DNA of 64,000 nucleotides from Spartinivicinus marinus (GCF_026309355.1 NZ_JAPJZK010000001.1:4918501-4982500), one strand, 5' to 3'. Counted from the stretch's first letter, positions 34,920-42,733 are shown. Notes: a model not told the origin generated them from the letters alone. Numbers and translations: made by a program.

Positions 34920-35181
34920 GTTACGAATGATTTTTAAACCTTTAAAGTACAAAAGTGCTGTTGGAATTCATCGTTTGGCGGTTCTGCCTAAATAAATTTA
35001 CGCTGTAAATATTACTTTGTCTTTATACCTAAAAATGAATCATGATGGGTATATAACTAAAAATAATAATTTATTGATAACTGCTGTTGTTGAAGCTTAA
35101 TAATTTTATAAAGCAGCATTAATCTAATGTTGAAATATATTGCTGTGTATTAAATTAATTTTCCTTGGGAGTGGATATAGA
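34879..35181. other. Intergenic region between gvpA and gvpN
   Basis: 303 bases holding the gvpA 3' hairpin, ERIC-like copy E (34913-35053) and an AT-rich stretch to the gvpN ribosome-binding site. No second sigma54 site with correct spacing is visible, so gvpN and later genes may depend on read-through. Confidence 0.5.
34913..35053 (+). repeat. Divergent ERIC-like repeat, copy E (141 bp)
   Basis: The left end TATACTCGTTACGAATGATT continues as TTTAAACC, and the right end is CCTAAAAATGAATCATG followed by ATGGGTATA. The termini match the other copies but the middle has diverged and is about 13 bases longer. The left end is shared with the outer arm of the gvpA 3' hairpin. Confidence 0.5.
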
Positions 35182-36165
35182 ATGACCAATAATCAAGCAG
35201 GTGTTAGTGGGGTTGCAGTGGCTAAATTACCAGCTAATGAAGATAAAATTATTCCAACAGCCAGCGATAAGTTTGTTCTTACCCCTTATGTTGAAGAAAT
35301 TGTTCAACGAGCACAGGGTTATTTGAAAGCGGGTTATCCAGTTCACTTTGCAGGCCCAGCCGGTACAGGAAAAACAACCTTAGCATTCCACGTGGCTGCT
35401 TCACTTAGAAGACCAGTGACACTGATACATGGTAATGATGAATTTGGCAGTTCTGATTTAATTGGTAAAGATGCTGGTTACAGTAAAAAACAAGTTGTTG
35501 ACAATTTTATTCATTCAGTGATCAAACGAGAAGAAGAAATGATGCAGTTATGGGTGGATAATCGTTTGACATCTGCTTGTCGTAATGGTGATACCTTAAT
35601 TTATGATGAATTTAATCGTTCTCGTCCGGAAGCAAACAATGTATTACTTAGTGTCTTGTCTGAGGGGGTATTGAATTTACCTGGGCTTCGTCATAGAGGG
35701 GAAGGCTATCTTGATGTTAACCCTGATTTTCACGCTATTTTTACTTCTAACCCAGAAGAGTATGCAGGAACCCATAAAGCACAAGATGCATTGTTGGATA
35801 GAATGATCACCATTAGACTTGAGCATCCTGACTTAGAAACAGAAATAGAAATTGTGTCGAAACGCTCAGGTATTGAATGGAGTGAAGCTCAGCGTATAGT
35901 AAGAGTCATGCGTACGTTACGAAAGGTGAAAAAAAATCAATTTAAAACCACAATTCGTTCTGGTATTGCCATTGGCAAAGTGCTAGCTCAGTCTGGTGGG
36001 CAGGCTCGGTGGGACAATATTAATTTTCGTCGTACTTGTTATGACCTTTTTAATGTTGTAACAACAAGCACATCACCTAATAATATAAAACAAAGAGAAC
36101 AACTCATCAGTGAAGTAATAAGAAAGATATGCACGGTGAAAATTATTGAGCTGGATAAAAAATAG
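35182..36165 (+). CDS. gvpN: Gas vesicle ATPase GvpN
   Basis: A 327-residue MoxR-like AAA+ protein. ATG at 35182 behind GGGAGTGG is chosen over an upstream in-frame start at 35140. Walker A HFAGPAGTGKTTLAFH is near residue 58. Next come GNDEFGSSDLIGKDAGY and Walker B TLIYDEFNRSRPEANNVLL, then IFTSNPEEYAGTHKAQDALLD, all hallmarks of GvpN. GvpN is needed for growth of vesicles to full width. It is followed after 14 bases by a small coiled-coil gene. Confidence 0.97.
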   Translation: MTNNQAGVSGVAVAKLPANEDKIIPTASDKFVLTPYVEEIVQRAQGYLKAGYPVHFAGPAGTGKTTLAFHVAASLRRPVTLIHGNDEFGSSDLIGKDAGYSKKQVVDNFIHSVIKREEEMMQLWVDNRLTSACRNGDTLIYDEFNRSRPEANNVLLSVLSEGVLNLPGLRHRGEGYLDVNPDFHAIFTSNPEEYAGTHKAQDALLDRMITIRLEHPDLETEIEIVSKRSGIEWSEAQRIVRVMRTLRKVKKNQFKTTIRSGIAIGKVLAQSGGQARWDNINFRRTCYDLFNVVTTSTSPNNIKQREQLISEVIRKICTVKIIELDKK

Positions 36166-36179
36166 TCAGGAGAGCTGTT

Positions 36180-36500
36180 ATGGGAAGCCCAACCAAACCA
36201 AGACCAGGAATGACTGATATCAAAACAATGAGTGGTAAAACTGACCAGCGACATCTGTCTTATCGCTCTTACTTTAAGCTAGGCGCTCTGGAAATACAAA
36301 GGATGAGAAAACTCAAGGAGCGTGAGGCAACTATGTTACGAATTGATAATATTGACAAGAGCCTTAGCCGCATTGACCATGAGTTAATTGAGTTACGCAA
36401 TCAGTTGAATAACGCTACAGGTATATTGGAAAAAAAATCAGAACAGAATAATATTCAGCCGGAGTTGGCCGTCAATAATGGTTTAAGAATTGACTATTGA
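36180..36500 (+). CDS. Small coiled-coil gas vesicle cluster protein (GvpV-like by position)
   Basis: A 106-residue soluble protein with an N-terminal basic segment (SPTKPRPGMTDIKTMSGKTD) and a helical region from about 25 to 90 (LSYRSYFKLGALEIQRMRKL, then DNIDKSLSRIDHELIELRNQ). GGAGAG precedes the ATG. It follows gvpN by 14 bases. In the Serratia sp. ATCC 39006 order as I remember it, the small gene after gvpN is gvpV, and length and helical nature fit, but I cannot confirm homology. No GvpC-type 33-residue repeats are present. Confidence 0.72.
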   Translation: MGSPTKPRPGMTDIKTMSGKTDQRHLSYRSYFKLGALEIQRMRKLKEREATMLRIDNIDKSLSRIDHELIELRNQLNNATGILEKKSEQNNIQPELAVNNGLRIDY

Positions 36501-36646
36501 AGGAAGTGGTAATTTCTCGGTCAATGCCTATACTTCGAAAAGCAATAAAAAAAACTTATAATAGCAAATTAACTATTTGGCATTGGCAGGTTAGGGGAGT
36601 TTAATAAAATTCTTACCTTAACCCAGTCGGCAAGGAGCAGCCTATC

Positions 36647-36865
36647 ATGAAAATTAATTGCACTTCCTGTGGCCATAGCATTGATTTAGGTATTAATTAT
36701 GATGACTATCAAGGTCCGATAAAATGTTGGGTGTGTTCTGCCATGCTTGAAGTAAAAGCAGAATCTGGACAGGTTAAATCAGTGATTCCCTGGTCAAGGG
36801 TATCAGAACCCAAACAATATGAAGAACCACTATCACCGTCTTCCACTAAGCGTTTAATTCAATAG
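36647..36865 (+). CDS. Small zinc-ribbon protein of the gas vesicle cluster
   Basis: A 72-residue protein whose first 40 residues form a zinc ribbon: INCTSCGHSIDLG, a GINYDDYQGP loop, then KCWVCSAML, two CxxC pairs 23 residues apart. The rest is short, polar and probably disordered. AAGGAGCAG is upstream. It sits alone between the GvpV-like gene (146 bases before) and gvpF (10 bases after). I do not know a named Gvp with this fold. It could bind nucleic acid or act as a small assembly factor; its presence inside the operon suggests a vesicle-related role. Confidence 0.75.
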   Translation: MKINCTSCGHSIDLGINYDDYQGPIKCWVCSAMLEVKAESGQVKSVIPWSRVSEPKQYEEPLSPSSTKRLIQ

Positions 36866-36875
36866 GAAGGTAGCT

Positions 36876-37655
36876 ATGAAAAAGCGTAATCTGCGTAATG
36901 TTAAATACATTTACGCTTTAAAAGCAGCTACTGATAAGCAGCAATTGTCGTTAACAGGAATTAATAAATCAACTGTATATATTGTTAACTATGGTAAAGT
37001 TGCTGCAGTAGCCAGTGATATATTATCACCAAAAGTGAGACCTGAGCGGAGAAATTTAGCTGCCCACCGAGAAGTACTTAAATATTTTACTGAGCTGGAA
37101 ACAGTGCTACCAATGCGCTTTGGGGTTATAACCAGCAGTACTCAGTTAATTCAGCGGTTGTTAGAGAACAATGAAGAGTTGATTATGAGCGCGCTTGGTG
37201 AGTTAGGTGGTAAAGTCGAAATGGGGCTTCGGGTAAAATGGAAAGTAGGTAATATTTATGAATATTTTGTTAATCATTATCCGCAGTTAAGGGAAGCAAG
37301 AGATAAATTATTGTCTAAACAACAAAACAGTAATACAAAGTTTAAAAATAGAGATGAAAAAATAGCGGTTGGCAGTTTGTATGAAAAACTGCTGAATCAA
37401 GAACGTGATGCTCACCAACAAATCATAGAGGCTATGCTGCAGCCATGTTGCCGTAAAATAAAAATATTGCAACCTAGTAATGAGTTTGAAATCTTGAACT
37501 TTGCCTGTTTAGTTGATCGTGCAAATATTGATGAATTGGAGCAACACATTAATGATACAGCAACACAACTGAATAATGATTGCCATATCGATTTTTCTGG
37601 GCCTTGGGCTCCACATAATTTTGTTGACCTGGACTTAAAAGTGTTGGCAAGTTAA
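36876..37655 (+). CDS. gvpF: Gas vesicle protein GvpF/GvpL family, third copy
   Basis: A 259-residue protein in the structural arm. The N-terminal domain starts VKYIYALKAATDKQQLSL and shows VYIVNYGKVAAVASDI, then LAAHREVLKYFTELETVLPM and RFGVITSST. The C-terminal domain ends NFACLVDRANIDELEQHI, then HIDFSGPWAPHNF. Of the three paralogues this one is closest to the general GvpF pattern. AGGAAGGT precedes the ATG. It lies between the zinc-ribbon gene and gvpG, the usual gvpF-gvpG pairing. Confidence 0.92.
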   Translation: MKKRNLRNVKYIYALKAATDKQQLSLTGINKSTVYIVNYGKVAAVASDILSPKVRPERRNLAAHREVLKYFTELETVLPMRFGVITSSTQLIQRLLENNEELIMSALGELGGKVEMGLRVKWKVGNIYEYFVNHYPQLREARDKLLSKQQNSNTKFKNRDEKIAVGSLYEKLLNQERDAHQQIIEAMLQPCCRKIKILQPSNEFEILNFACLVDRANIDELEQHINDTATQLNNDCHIDFSGPWAPHNFVDLDLKVLAS

Positions 37656-37744
37656 TTTGGAGTGAAGTGAGGTTTGAGAAGAGTGTATATTCCAAATGCC
37701 TTGGACCTTTCATATTAGATGAAACAGTCGAGGAGGAAATAACA

Positions 37745-38068
37745 ATGTTTTTAATTGATGACCTTCTCTTAGCACCATATAAAGGTGTTAAATGGATTTT
37801 CAAAGAAATTTACCGGTTGACCCAAGAAGAACTAGAAAGTGAATCAGAACAAATAACTCAGGCATTAACTGAACTGTATAGAAAATTAGAATCAGGCGAA
37901 ATAGCTGAAGAACAGTTTGATGAAGAAGAACAGGTGTTACTTGATCGACTGGATGAAATTGAAGCACTTCTACATCCAGATGAAGAGGAAGACAGTGAGC
38001 TTGATGATGAGTTTGATAGGAATACAGCAATAACCGAAGAACAAACTTTAGTTAAGGATGAAAAATAG
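37745..38068 (+). CDS. gvpG: Gas vesicle protein GvpG
   Basis: A 107-residue protein. ATG at 37745 behind GAGGAGGAAATAACA is clearly the start; an upstream in-frame start would add 26 unrelated residues. The N-terminus FLIDDLLLAPYKGVKWIFKE and the acidic helical body (EEQFDEEEQVLLDRLDEIEALL) match the GvpG family. The tail is very acidic. GvpG is an accessory protein required for assembly, usually next to gvpF as here. Confidence 0.93.
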   Translation: MFLIDDLLLAPYKGVKWIFKEIYRLTQEELESESEQITQALTELYRKLESGEIAEEQFDEEEQVLLDRLDEIEALLHPDEEEDSELDDEFDRNTAITEEQTLVKDEK

Positions 38069-38111
38069 TGAATGAATATGTAATTGTATTCATCTCTTAA
38101 GCAAAATAATA

Positions 38112-38354
38112 ATGACTATTGATAACTTATTAGAGCAGGAAGAAGGTCAAACACCGCTATTAATAGAAGACGCAGAGCGTCTTACTCTATGTGAGACCCT
38201 TGACCGAGTGCTTAATAAAGGCGCTGTAGTTGTTGGAGAAGTCACGCTTTCAGTTGCAAATATTGATCTTATTCATGTTAGTTTGCAATTGGTGCTTAGC
38301 TCAATTGAAACTGCAATGAAACATCAAATTGGTAGGGGTAGTACAAACGAATGA
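38112..38354 (+). CDS. GvpA-like minor gas vesicle protein (GvpJ/M/S type)
   Basis: An 80-residue paralogue of GvpA with an acidic N-terminal extension of about 22 residues. The core TLCETLDRVLNKGAVVVGEVT, then LSVANIDLIHVSLQLVLSSIE aligns with the two helices and two strands of GvpA. Such minor GvpA-like proteins (GvpJ, GvpM, GvpS) form or nucleate the conical tips. No strong ribosome-binding site is seen, suggesting low or coupled translation. Its stop overlaps gvpK as ATGA. By order it is the gvpA2 position of the Serratia locus. Confidence 0.85.
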   Translation: MTIDNLLEQEEGQTPLLIEDAERLTLCETLDRVLNKGAVVVGEVTLSVANIDLIHVSLQLVLSSIETAMKHQIGRGSTNE

Positions 38355-38725
38355 GCCAGCAGACTAAAGTGTCGTCTGATTATTTAGTGGACTTTGCTGA
38401 TATAGTGACTACCGATTTATCTGACCAAAAAGATCTGCTCAGTCAGCCTCAGTCCACAGTTACACAGCGAGTTAATGTTGATACCGATCAAGTTAAGAAT
38501 GGTTTGGGGCAATTAGTATTAACCCTGGTTAAACTACTTCATGAGTTACTTGAAAGACAAGCAATTCGTCGTATGGATGCTGGTTCTTTAACTGACGAGG
38601 AAGTAGAGCAGCTAGGTATTGCTTTGATGCAGCAAGCAGCAGAAATTGACAGGTTATGTGAAGCATTCGGTTTGGTTGAAGAAGATTTAAACCTGGATTT
38701 AGGGCCGCTTGGTCAATTACTGTAA
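38351..38725 (+). CDS. gvpK: Gas vesicle protein GvpK
   Basis: A 124-residue accessory protein. The core NVDTDQVKNGLGQLVLTLVK, LLHELLERQAIRRMDAGSLT, then DEEVEQLGIALMQQAAEIDRL and LNLDLGPLGQLL is the GvpK family pattern over its full length. The first 40 residues are variable. It overlaps the gvpA-like gene by 4 bases. GvpK is needed for vesicle formation in several systems; its exact role is unsettled. Confidence 0.95.
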   Translation: MSQQTKVSSDYLVDFADIVTTDLSDQKDLLSQPQSTVTQRVNVDTDQVKNGLGQLVLTLVKLLHELLERQAIRRMDAGSLTDEEVEQLGIALMQQAAEIDRLCEAFGLVEEDLNLDLGPLGQLL

Positions 38726-38753
38726 GTATGAAACTGTTGAAAGGAGTCAATAA

Positions 38754-39101
38754 ATGGCATTGCAAAATCAGCAAGGCCTTCGTCATGCAACTGAAACCAC
38801 GTCAGTTGCCGACTTATTGGAACGAATTCTTGATAAAGGTATTGTTATTTCTGGGGATATTAAAATAAAACTGGTTGATATAGAGCTACTGAGTTTAGAA
38901 ATTCGTTTAGTGATTTGTTCTGTTGATAAAGCCGTGGAGCTGGGTTTAGACTGGTGGAAAGGTAATTCAGCTTATCAAATTACGGATAATCATGGAGTGG
39001 CAGCTGAAGTCACTAATCAATCATTAGGTTTGCAACAACAATTGAAGCAGATAGATGATCGGCTTGCACGGCTTGAAAATAATACGATTGGCTCTGATTA
39101 A
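38754..39101 (+). CDS. gvpJ: GvpA-like minor gas vesicle protein with C-terminal extension (GvpJ type)
   Basis: A 115-residue protein with AAAGGAG before the ATG. Residues about 14-70 ([20 protein letters not shown], then DIKIKLVDIELLSLEIRLVI) are strongly GvpA-like, followed by a tail of about 45 residues ending in a coiled segment (QQQLKQIDDRLARLENN). This is the usual plan of GvpJ-type tip proteins. By order it corresponds to gvpA3 of the Serratia locus. It is the last gas vesicle gene; an ERIC-type end lies just after it. Confidence 0.86.
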   Translation: MALQNQQGLRHATETTSVADLLERILDKGIVISGDIKIKLVDIELLSLEIRLVICSVDKAVELGLDWWKGNSAYQITDNHGVAAEVTNQSLGLQQQLKQIDDRLARLENNTIGSD

Positions 39102-39108
39102 CTATCCC

Positions 39109-39125
39109 CTTTGTGATGGGTATAT
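39109..39125 (+). repeat. ERIC-like end fragment after the gas vesicle operon
   Basis: CTTTGTGATGGGTATA resembles the right terminus of the ERIC-like copies. It is only 16-17 bases and lies between convergent genes, so it may be a remnant or chance. Confidence 0.3.
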
Positions 39126-39145
39126 ATTGCTTGACTTTAGCCGTA

Positions 39146-40030
39146 TTAGTTTTTGGGCAACCACTTAGCCACTTTCTCTTTATTAGCACTTAACCAGCGC
39201 TCGGCACTTTTTTCTGGGGTCATGCCACTATTTATCCATACCATGACTTGCGCAATATCAGCTGGAGTCCACTCAAAAGCATTTAAAATGGCAGCTGCTA
39301 GTGGCTTATCTGTTTGTAGACCTTTTCGAGCAATAGTATGAATGAACTCTTGTTTGCCATAAATACCTTTGGGGTCTGCCAAGTACTTCAGGTCAAACTT
39401 GGCAAATTTCCAGTGTGGTGTCCAGCCAGTGACAACAACTGGTTTGCTGTTATTAATGGCTTCGGTAAGTGCTTTTGTCATTGTTGTACCACTGCCTTCA
39501 ATTAATTGAAAGTTCAGTTGGTACTCTTTTATTGCTAGACGAGTTTTTTTCATTAATCCTGCCCCTGGATCAATTCCAATAATTTTACCTTCTAACTCTG
39601 ATACCATCGAATTAAGTTCAGTTATGGAGTTAATCGGTAAATTGGAGGGAACGACTAACCCAATTCGAGTGCCGGTTAGATTTGGACCAAAGTCGTTAAT
39701 GCCGGGCCGGTTTTGTTCAAGGTAATGGGCATGGGTGCTAGGTAGCCACGCAGCTACCATGGCATCTGCAGAACCGTTTCCCACATTTTTCCACATTTCA
39801 TCGGCAGTGACTGGCTTGATCGATACGTTGTAACCAACAGAAGTTAATAAAGCCTTCATTACATGAGTACTAGCAATTTCACTGGCCCATTCAACATAAA
39901 CCAGACTAATCGGACCTTTGGGCTCTAAGGAAGCAGGTTTTTCTTCAGGTGCTTTATCGCATGCGGTAAGCAATAACAATAAACTGACAGTGAAAAGTAG
40001 GCGTAATCGAGAAATGAAAATAAGCCACAT
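39146..40030 (-). CDS. Glycine betaine/proline-type ABC substrate-binding lipoprotein (OpuAC family)
   Basis: A 294-residue lipoprotein: signal peptide with lipobox LLTAC (Cys about 24), then a OpuAC-type domain beginning SLVYVEWASEIASTHVMKALL. Other family stretches are GSADAMVAAWLPSTHAHYL, FGPNLTGTRIGLVVPSNLPI, and the tail PADIAQVMVWINSGMTPEKSAERWL. These solute receptors bind quaternary ammonium osmolytes such as glycine betaine. No permease or ATPase gene is adjacent. It diverges from betI 250 bases away, which supports a betaine or choline link. Confidence 0.88.
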   Translation of the reverse strand: MWLIFISRLRLLFTVSLLLLLTACDKAPEEKPASLEPKGPISLVYVEWASEIASTHVMKALLTSVGYNVSIKPVTADEMWKNVGNGSADAMVAAWLPSTHAHYLEQNRPGINDFGPNLTGTRIGLVVPSNLPINSITELNSMVSELEGKIIGIDPGAGLMKKTRLAIKEYQLNFQLIEGSGTTMTKALTEAINNSKPVVVTGWTPHWKFAKFDLKYLADPKGIYGKQEFIHTIARKGLQTDKPLAAAILNAFEWTPADIAQVMVWINSGMTPEKSAERWLSANKEKVAKWLPKN

Positions 40031-40276
40031 GGTTTTAGCCCGATCTTTTAGCCCGGTATCGGGCTTGAATAAACTATAGCACTTGATTGTGCCGTTGACT
40101 TTTTAAAATGTAATTAACATGACAGGCTGGTTTCATGTATTATGTTAGTCTTAAATTGAATAGAGTAGCTGAGCCTTTAAAAAAACAATTAACAGTAATT
40201 AACAAGTCATTGACAAAAAGCTACTTGAATAGCTTAGTAAGAAGATGTTTTCGCGGGATGAATAGGAACTAACTGT

Positions 40277-40870
40277 ATGCCAAAGCTTGGAATGGGGCCG
40301 ATACGGCGCAAACAATTAATTGAGGCAGTATTAAATTGCATTGATGAGTGGGGGCTTTCTGAAACCACTACCCAGCGCATCAGTAAACAGGCTCAGGTAT
40401 CCGCAGGTATTATTAATCATTACTTTTCTGGTAAAGATGGCTTATTGGAAGCAGCCATGCGGCAAATTCTTAAGGATTTGCAATTGGGTGTAAAAGCTAG
40501 GCTATCAACCATTCCACAAGAAGACTTTAAGGCACGGGTTCATGCGATAATTGATGGGAATTTTGATCATACCCAAATGACATCAGCTGCTCGCAAAGCC
40601 TGGTTGGCTTTTTGGGCAGAAGCTATGCATAAGCCTGAGCTGCGCCGATTACAAAATGTAAATGCTAAACGTCTAGTCAGTAATCTAACCTTTGAACTAA
40701 ATAAAGCATTTCCCCGTTCACAAGCACAACATATGGCTGAAGTTATTGCCGCGGCTATTGATGGTGTTTGGCTGCGTGAAGCATTAAATATTACGCCTTC
40801 TGACGTGATCACTTCCCGAAAAAAAGTCGAAGATGTATTTCATCTATTTCTCGCTCGATACGAGCATTAA
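40277..40870 (+). CDS. betI: TetR-family transcriptional repressor BetI
   Basis: A 197-residue repressor. The N-terminal helix-turn-helix reads MGPIRRKQLIEAVLNCIDEW, then TTQRISKQAQVSAGIINHYF and SGKDGLLEAAMRQI, very close to BetI. The ligand domain has ARKAWLAFWAEAMHKPELRR, also typical. BetI represses choline-to-betaine genes and is relieved by choline. The betA/betB genes are not in this window, so it may act on the divergent betaine-binding gene or on a remote operon. Confidence 0.87.
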   Translation: MPKLGMGPIRRKQLIEAVLNCIDEWGLSETTTQRISKQAQVSAGIINHYFSGKDGLLEAAMRQILKDLQLGVKARLSTIPQEDFKARVHAIIDGNFDHTQMTSAARKAWLAFWAEAMHKPELRRLQNVNAKRLVSNLTFELNKAFPRSQAQHMAEVIAAAIDGVWLREALNITPSDVITSRKKVEDVFHLFLARYEH

Positions 40871-41171
40871 ACTCATCTGATTTATCTTGTCTGATTAAAC
40901 GGTTGGTTAAAACCAGCCGTTGTTAAGGGCATCTTTAATCATTGTTTGCTGCATTTTTTTGTTTAATTGCCAATTGACTGGTATAGCCTAGCTTTTTATC
41001 TCTATAATTTTTTAAGCAGATCCAATAAACGTTGTCAAAATAAGGGAGTTAGTTTTCTAAACTTATATCGACAGGAAATCTTAATCGATTTAGTGGTATG
41101 TTTTTTGTATGGATGACAGTAATAGTTAACGATCAAGTGCAAGAAATGTTGAATTATTGACGGGTAAGGGA
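40871..41171. other. Intergenic region before fliL
   Basis: 301 bases. A terminator-like hairpin for betI lies at 40898-40921; TTAAGGGCATCTTTAATCATT at 40922 resembles the arm of the 13885 palindrome. The fliL operon promoter should be here, but the best sigma54-like site (near 40979) has 9 instead of 10 bases between GG and GC. Confidence 0.4.
40898..40921 (+). terminator. Hairpin after betI
   Basis: AACGGTTGGTT (40898-40908) pairs with AACCAGCCGTT (40911-40921), 11 pairs with one G-T and a 2-base minimum loop. It is 28 bases after the betI stop. No T-run follows, so efficiency is uncertain. Confidence 0.5.
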
Positions 41172-41678
41172 ATGGCTGACAATACAGAGCAAGGACAGGA
41201 AGACGAAAAAGAAGAAGCTGGTGGTAACAAAAAGTTAATACTATTTATTGTTATTGCTGTGTTGCTGATAGGGGTTTCAATAGGTGTAACTCTCTTTTTG
41301 ATGATGGGGGGAGAAGAGGAAGGTGGAACAACTGAACAACCGACAGAGCCAGTTAAGCAGCCTGCGGCTTATCAGTCTTTAGATCCACCCTTTGTCATTG
41401 ATTTTAATGTGTCAGGAAGACAGCGATTTTTGCAGGTGAATTTAACTGTAATGGGACGTGATTTGGAAGCCTTGGAAGGTTTGAAAAAGCATATGCCGTT
41501 AATTCGCAATAATTTAGTGCTATTAATCGGTGGTTTTGAATACCATTCTTTGCAAACAGAAGAGGGTAAAGAAAAGCTACGCGAGTCATTAACCAAGTCA
41601 ATTCAAGCGGTGTTGGAAAAGGAAATTGGTAAGCCCGGGATTGAGCAAGTGTTATTTACCAATTTTGTCATGCAATAA
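41172..41678 (+). CDS. fliL: Flagellar basal body-associated protein FliL
   Basis: A 168-residue inner-membrane protein that supports stator function. ATG at 41172 behind GGGTAAGGGA is chosen over a TTG five codons upstream. A short acidic cytoplasmic N-terminus leads to one membrane helix (KLILFIVIAVLLIGVSIGV), a linker, and a periplasmic domain (YQSLDPPFVIDFNVSGRQRF through LFTNFVMQ) typical of FliL. First gene of the fliLMNOPQR-flhB series, resumed after the gas vesicle interruption. Confidence 0.93.
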   Translation: MADNTEQGQEDEKEEAGGNKKLILFIVIAVLLIGVSIGVTLFLMMGGEEEGGTTEQPTEPVKQPAAYQSLDPPFVIDFNVSGRQRFLQVNLTVMGRDLEALEGLKKHMPLIRNNLVLLIGGFEYHSLQTEEGKEKLRESLTKSIQAVLEKEIGKPGIEQVLFTNFVMQ

Positions 41679-41734
41679 AGTGCTTAAACAGCAATTGCAG
41701 TTTAAATCAGTGATCATGCGGTGAGTGGTGTACT

Positions 41735-42700
41735 ATGCAAGACTTACTGTCACAAGACGAGATTGATGCCCTCTTAGGTGGTGTTGATGACGGCGCTGTT
41801 GAAACTGAGGGTGATGAGAGTCCGGATGGGGTGGCATCCTATGACCTGACCAGTCAGGATAGGATTGTCCGTGGCAGAATGCCCACTCTGGAAATGATTA
41901 ATGAACGGTTTGCCCGTTATACCCGTATTAGCATGTTTAATATGCTAAGGCGTACGGCAGATGTTGCTGTTGGTGGTGTGCAAGTCATGAAGTTTGGCGA
42001 ATACGTTCATACCCTGTATGTGCCTACCAGCTTAAATTTGGTCAAAATAAAACCTTTGCGTGGCACGGCATTGTTTATTCTCGATGCCAAGCTGGTTTAT
42101 AAGTTGGTGGATAACTTTTTTGGTGGTGAGGGATTGCATGCCAAAATTGAGGGCCGTGAATTTACACCAACTGAAAACCGAGTAGTTCAGATGGTGCTTA
42201 ACCAGGTTTTTGTGGATTTAAAAGAAGCCTGGAACCCGGTTATGAAGGTGCTATTTGAATATATCAACTCAGAGGTTAACCCTGCTTTAGCCAATATTGT
42301 CAGCCCCAGTGAGGTGGTGGTGGTTAGTACCTTCCATATCGAGCTGGAAGGCGGCGGGGGAGATATGCATATCACTATCCCTTATTCGATGATTGAGCCT
42401 ATTCGAGAAGTGCTTGATGCCGGCGTGCAAAGTGATGTGGATGATCGGGATGAACGTTGGGTTCGCTCACTTAGGCGGGAAGTGCTGGATATTAATGTGG
42501 AGATGAGTGCCACCATCATGAAGCAAGAACTCAATTTGAGAGACATTTTAAATTTAGAAGAAGGGGATGTAATTCCGGCTGAAATGCCTCCTTATATTGT
42601 GCTAACAGCGAATCAAATCCCTATTTTTAAAACACGCTTAGGGATATTCAAAGAAAATCTAGCCTTTCAGATTATTTCATCAATTTCCAGACCTAAATAA
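41735..42700 (+). CDS. fliM: Flagellar motor switch protein FliM
   Basis: A 321-residue switch protein. The N-terminus DLLSQDEIDALLGGVDDG is the CheY-binding peptide. The middle CheC-like domain has MPTLEMINERFARYTRISMF and the GGxG-type stretch NFFGGEGLHAKIEG. The C-terminal SPOA domain follows (LNLRDILNLEEGDVIPAEMP). All parts are present at normal length. It lies 56 bases after fliL and 33 before fliN. Confidence 0.97.
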   Translation: MQDLLSQDEIDALLGGVDDGAVETEGDESPDGVASYDLTSQDRIVRGRMPTLEMINERFARYTRISMFNMLRRTADVAVGGVQVMKFGEYVHTLYVPTSLNLVKIKPLRGTALFILDAKLVYKLVDNFFGGEGLHAKIEGREFTPTENRVVQMVLNQVFVDLKEAWNPVMKVLFEYINSEVNPALANIVSPSEVVVVSTFHIELEGGGGDMHITIPYSMIEPIREVLDAGVQSDVDDRDERWVRSLRREVLDINVEMSATIMKQELNLRDILNLEEGDVIPAEMPPYIVLTANQIPIFKTRLGIFKENLAFQIISSISRPK

Positions 42701-42733
42701 CCACAGGTAGGTAAGGAGGCACCGCAGAGTACT

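Noticed and set aside
36180-36500. Possible GvpC
   Set aside because: No 33-residue repeats and too short; better described as a GvpV-like coiled-coil protein by position.
40975-40993. Sigma54-like site before fliL
   Set aside because: Only 9 bases separate GG and GC, and spacing is strict for sigma54.
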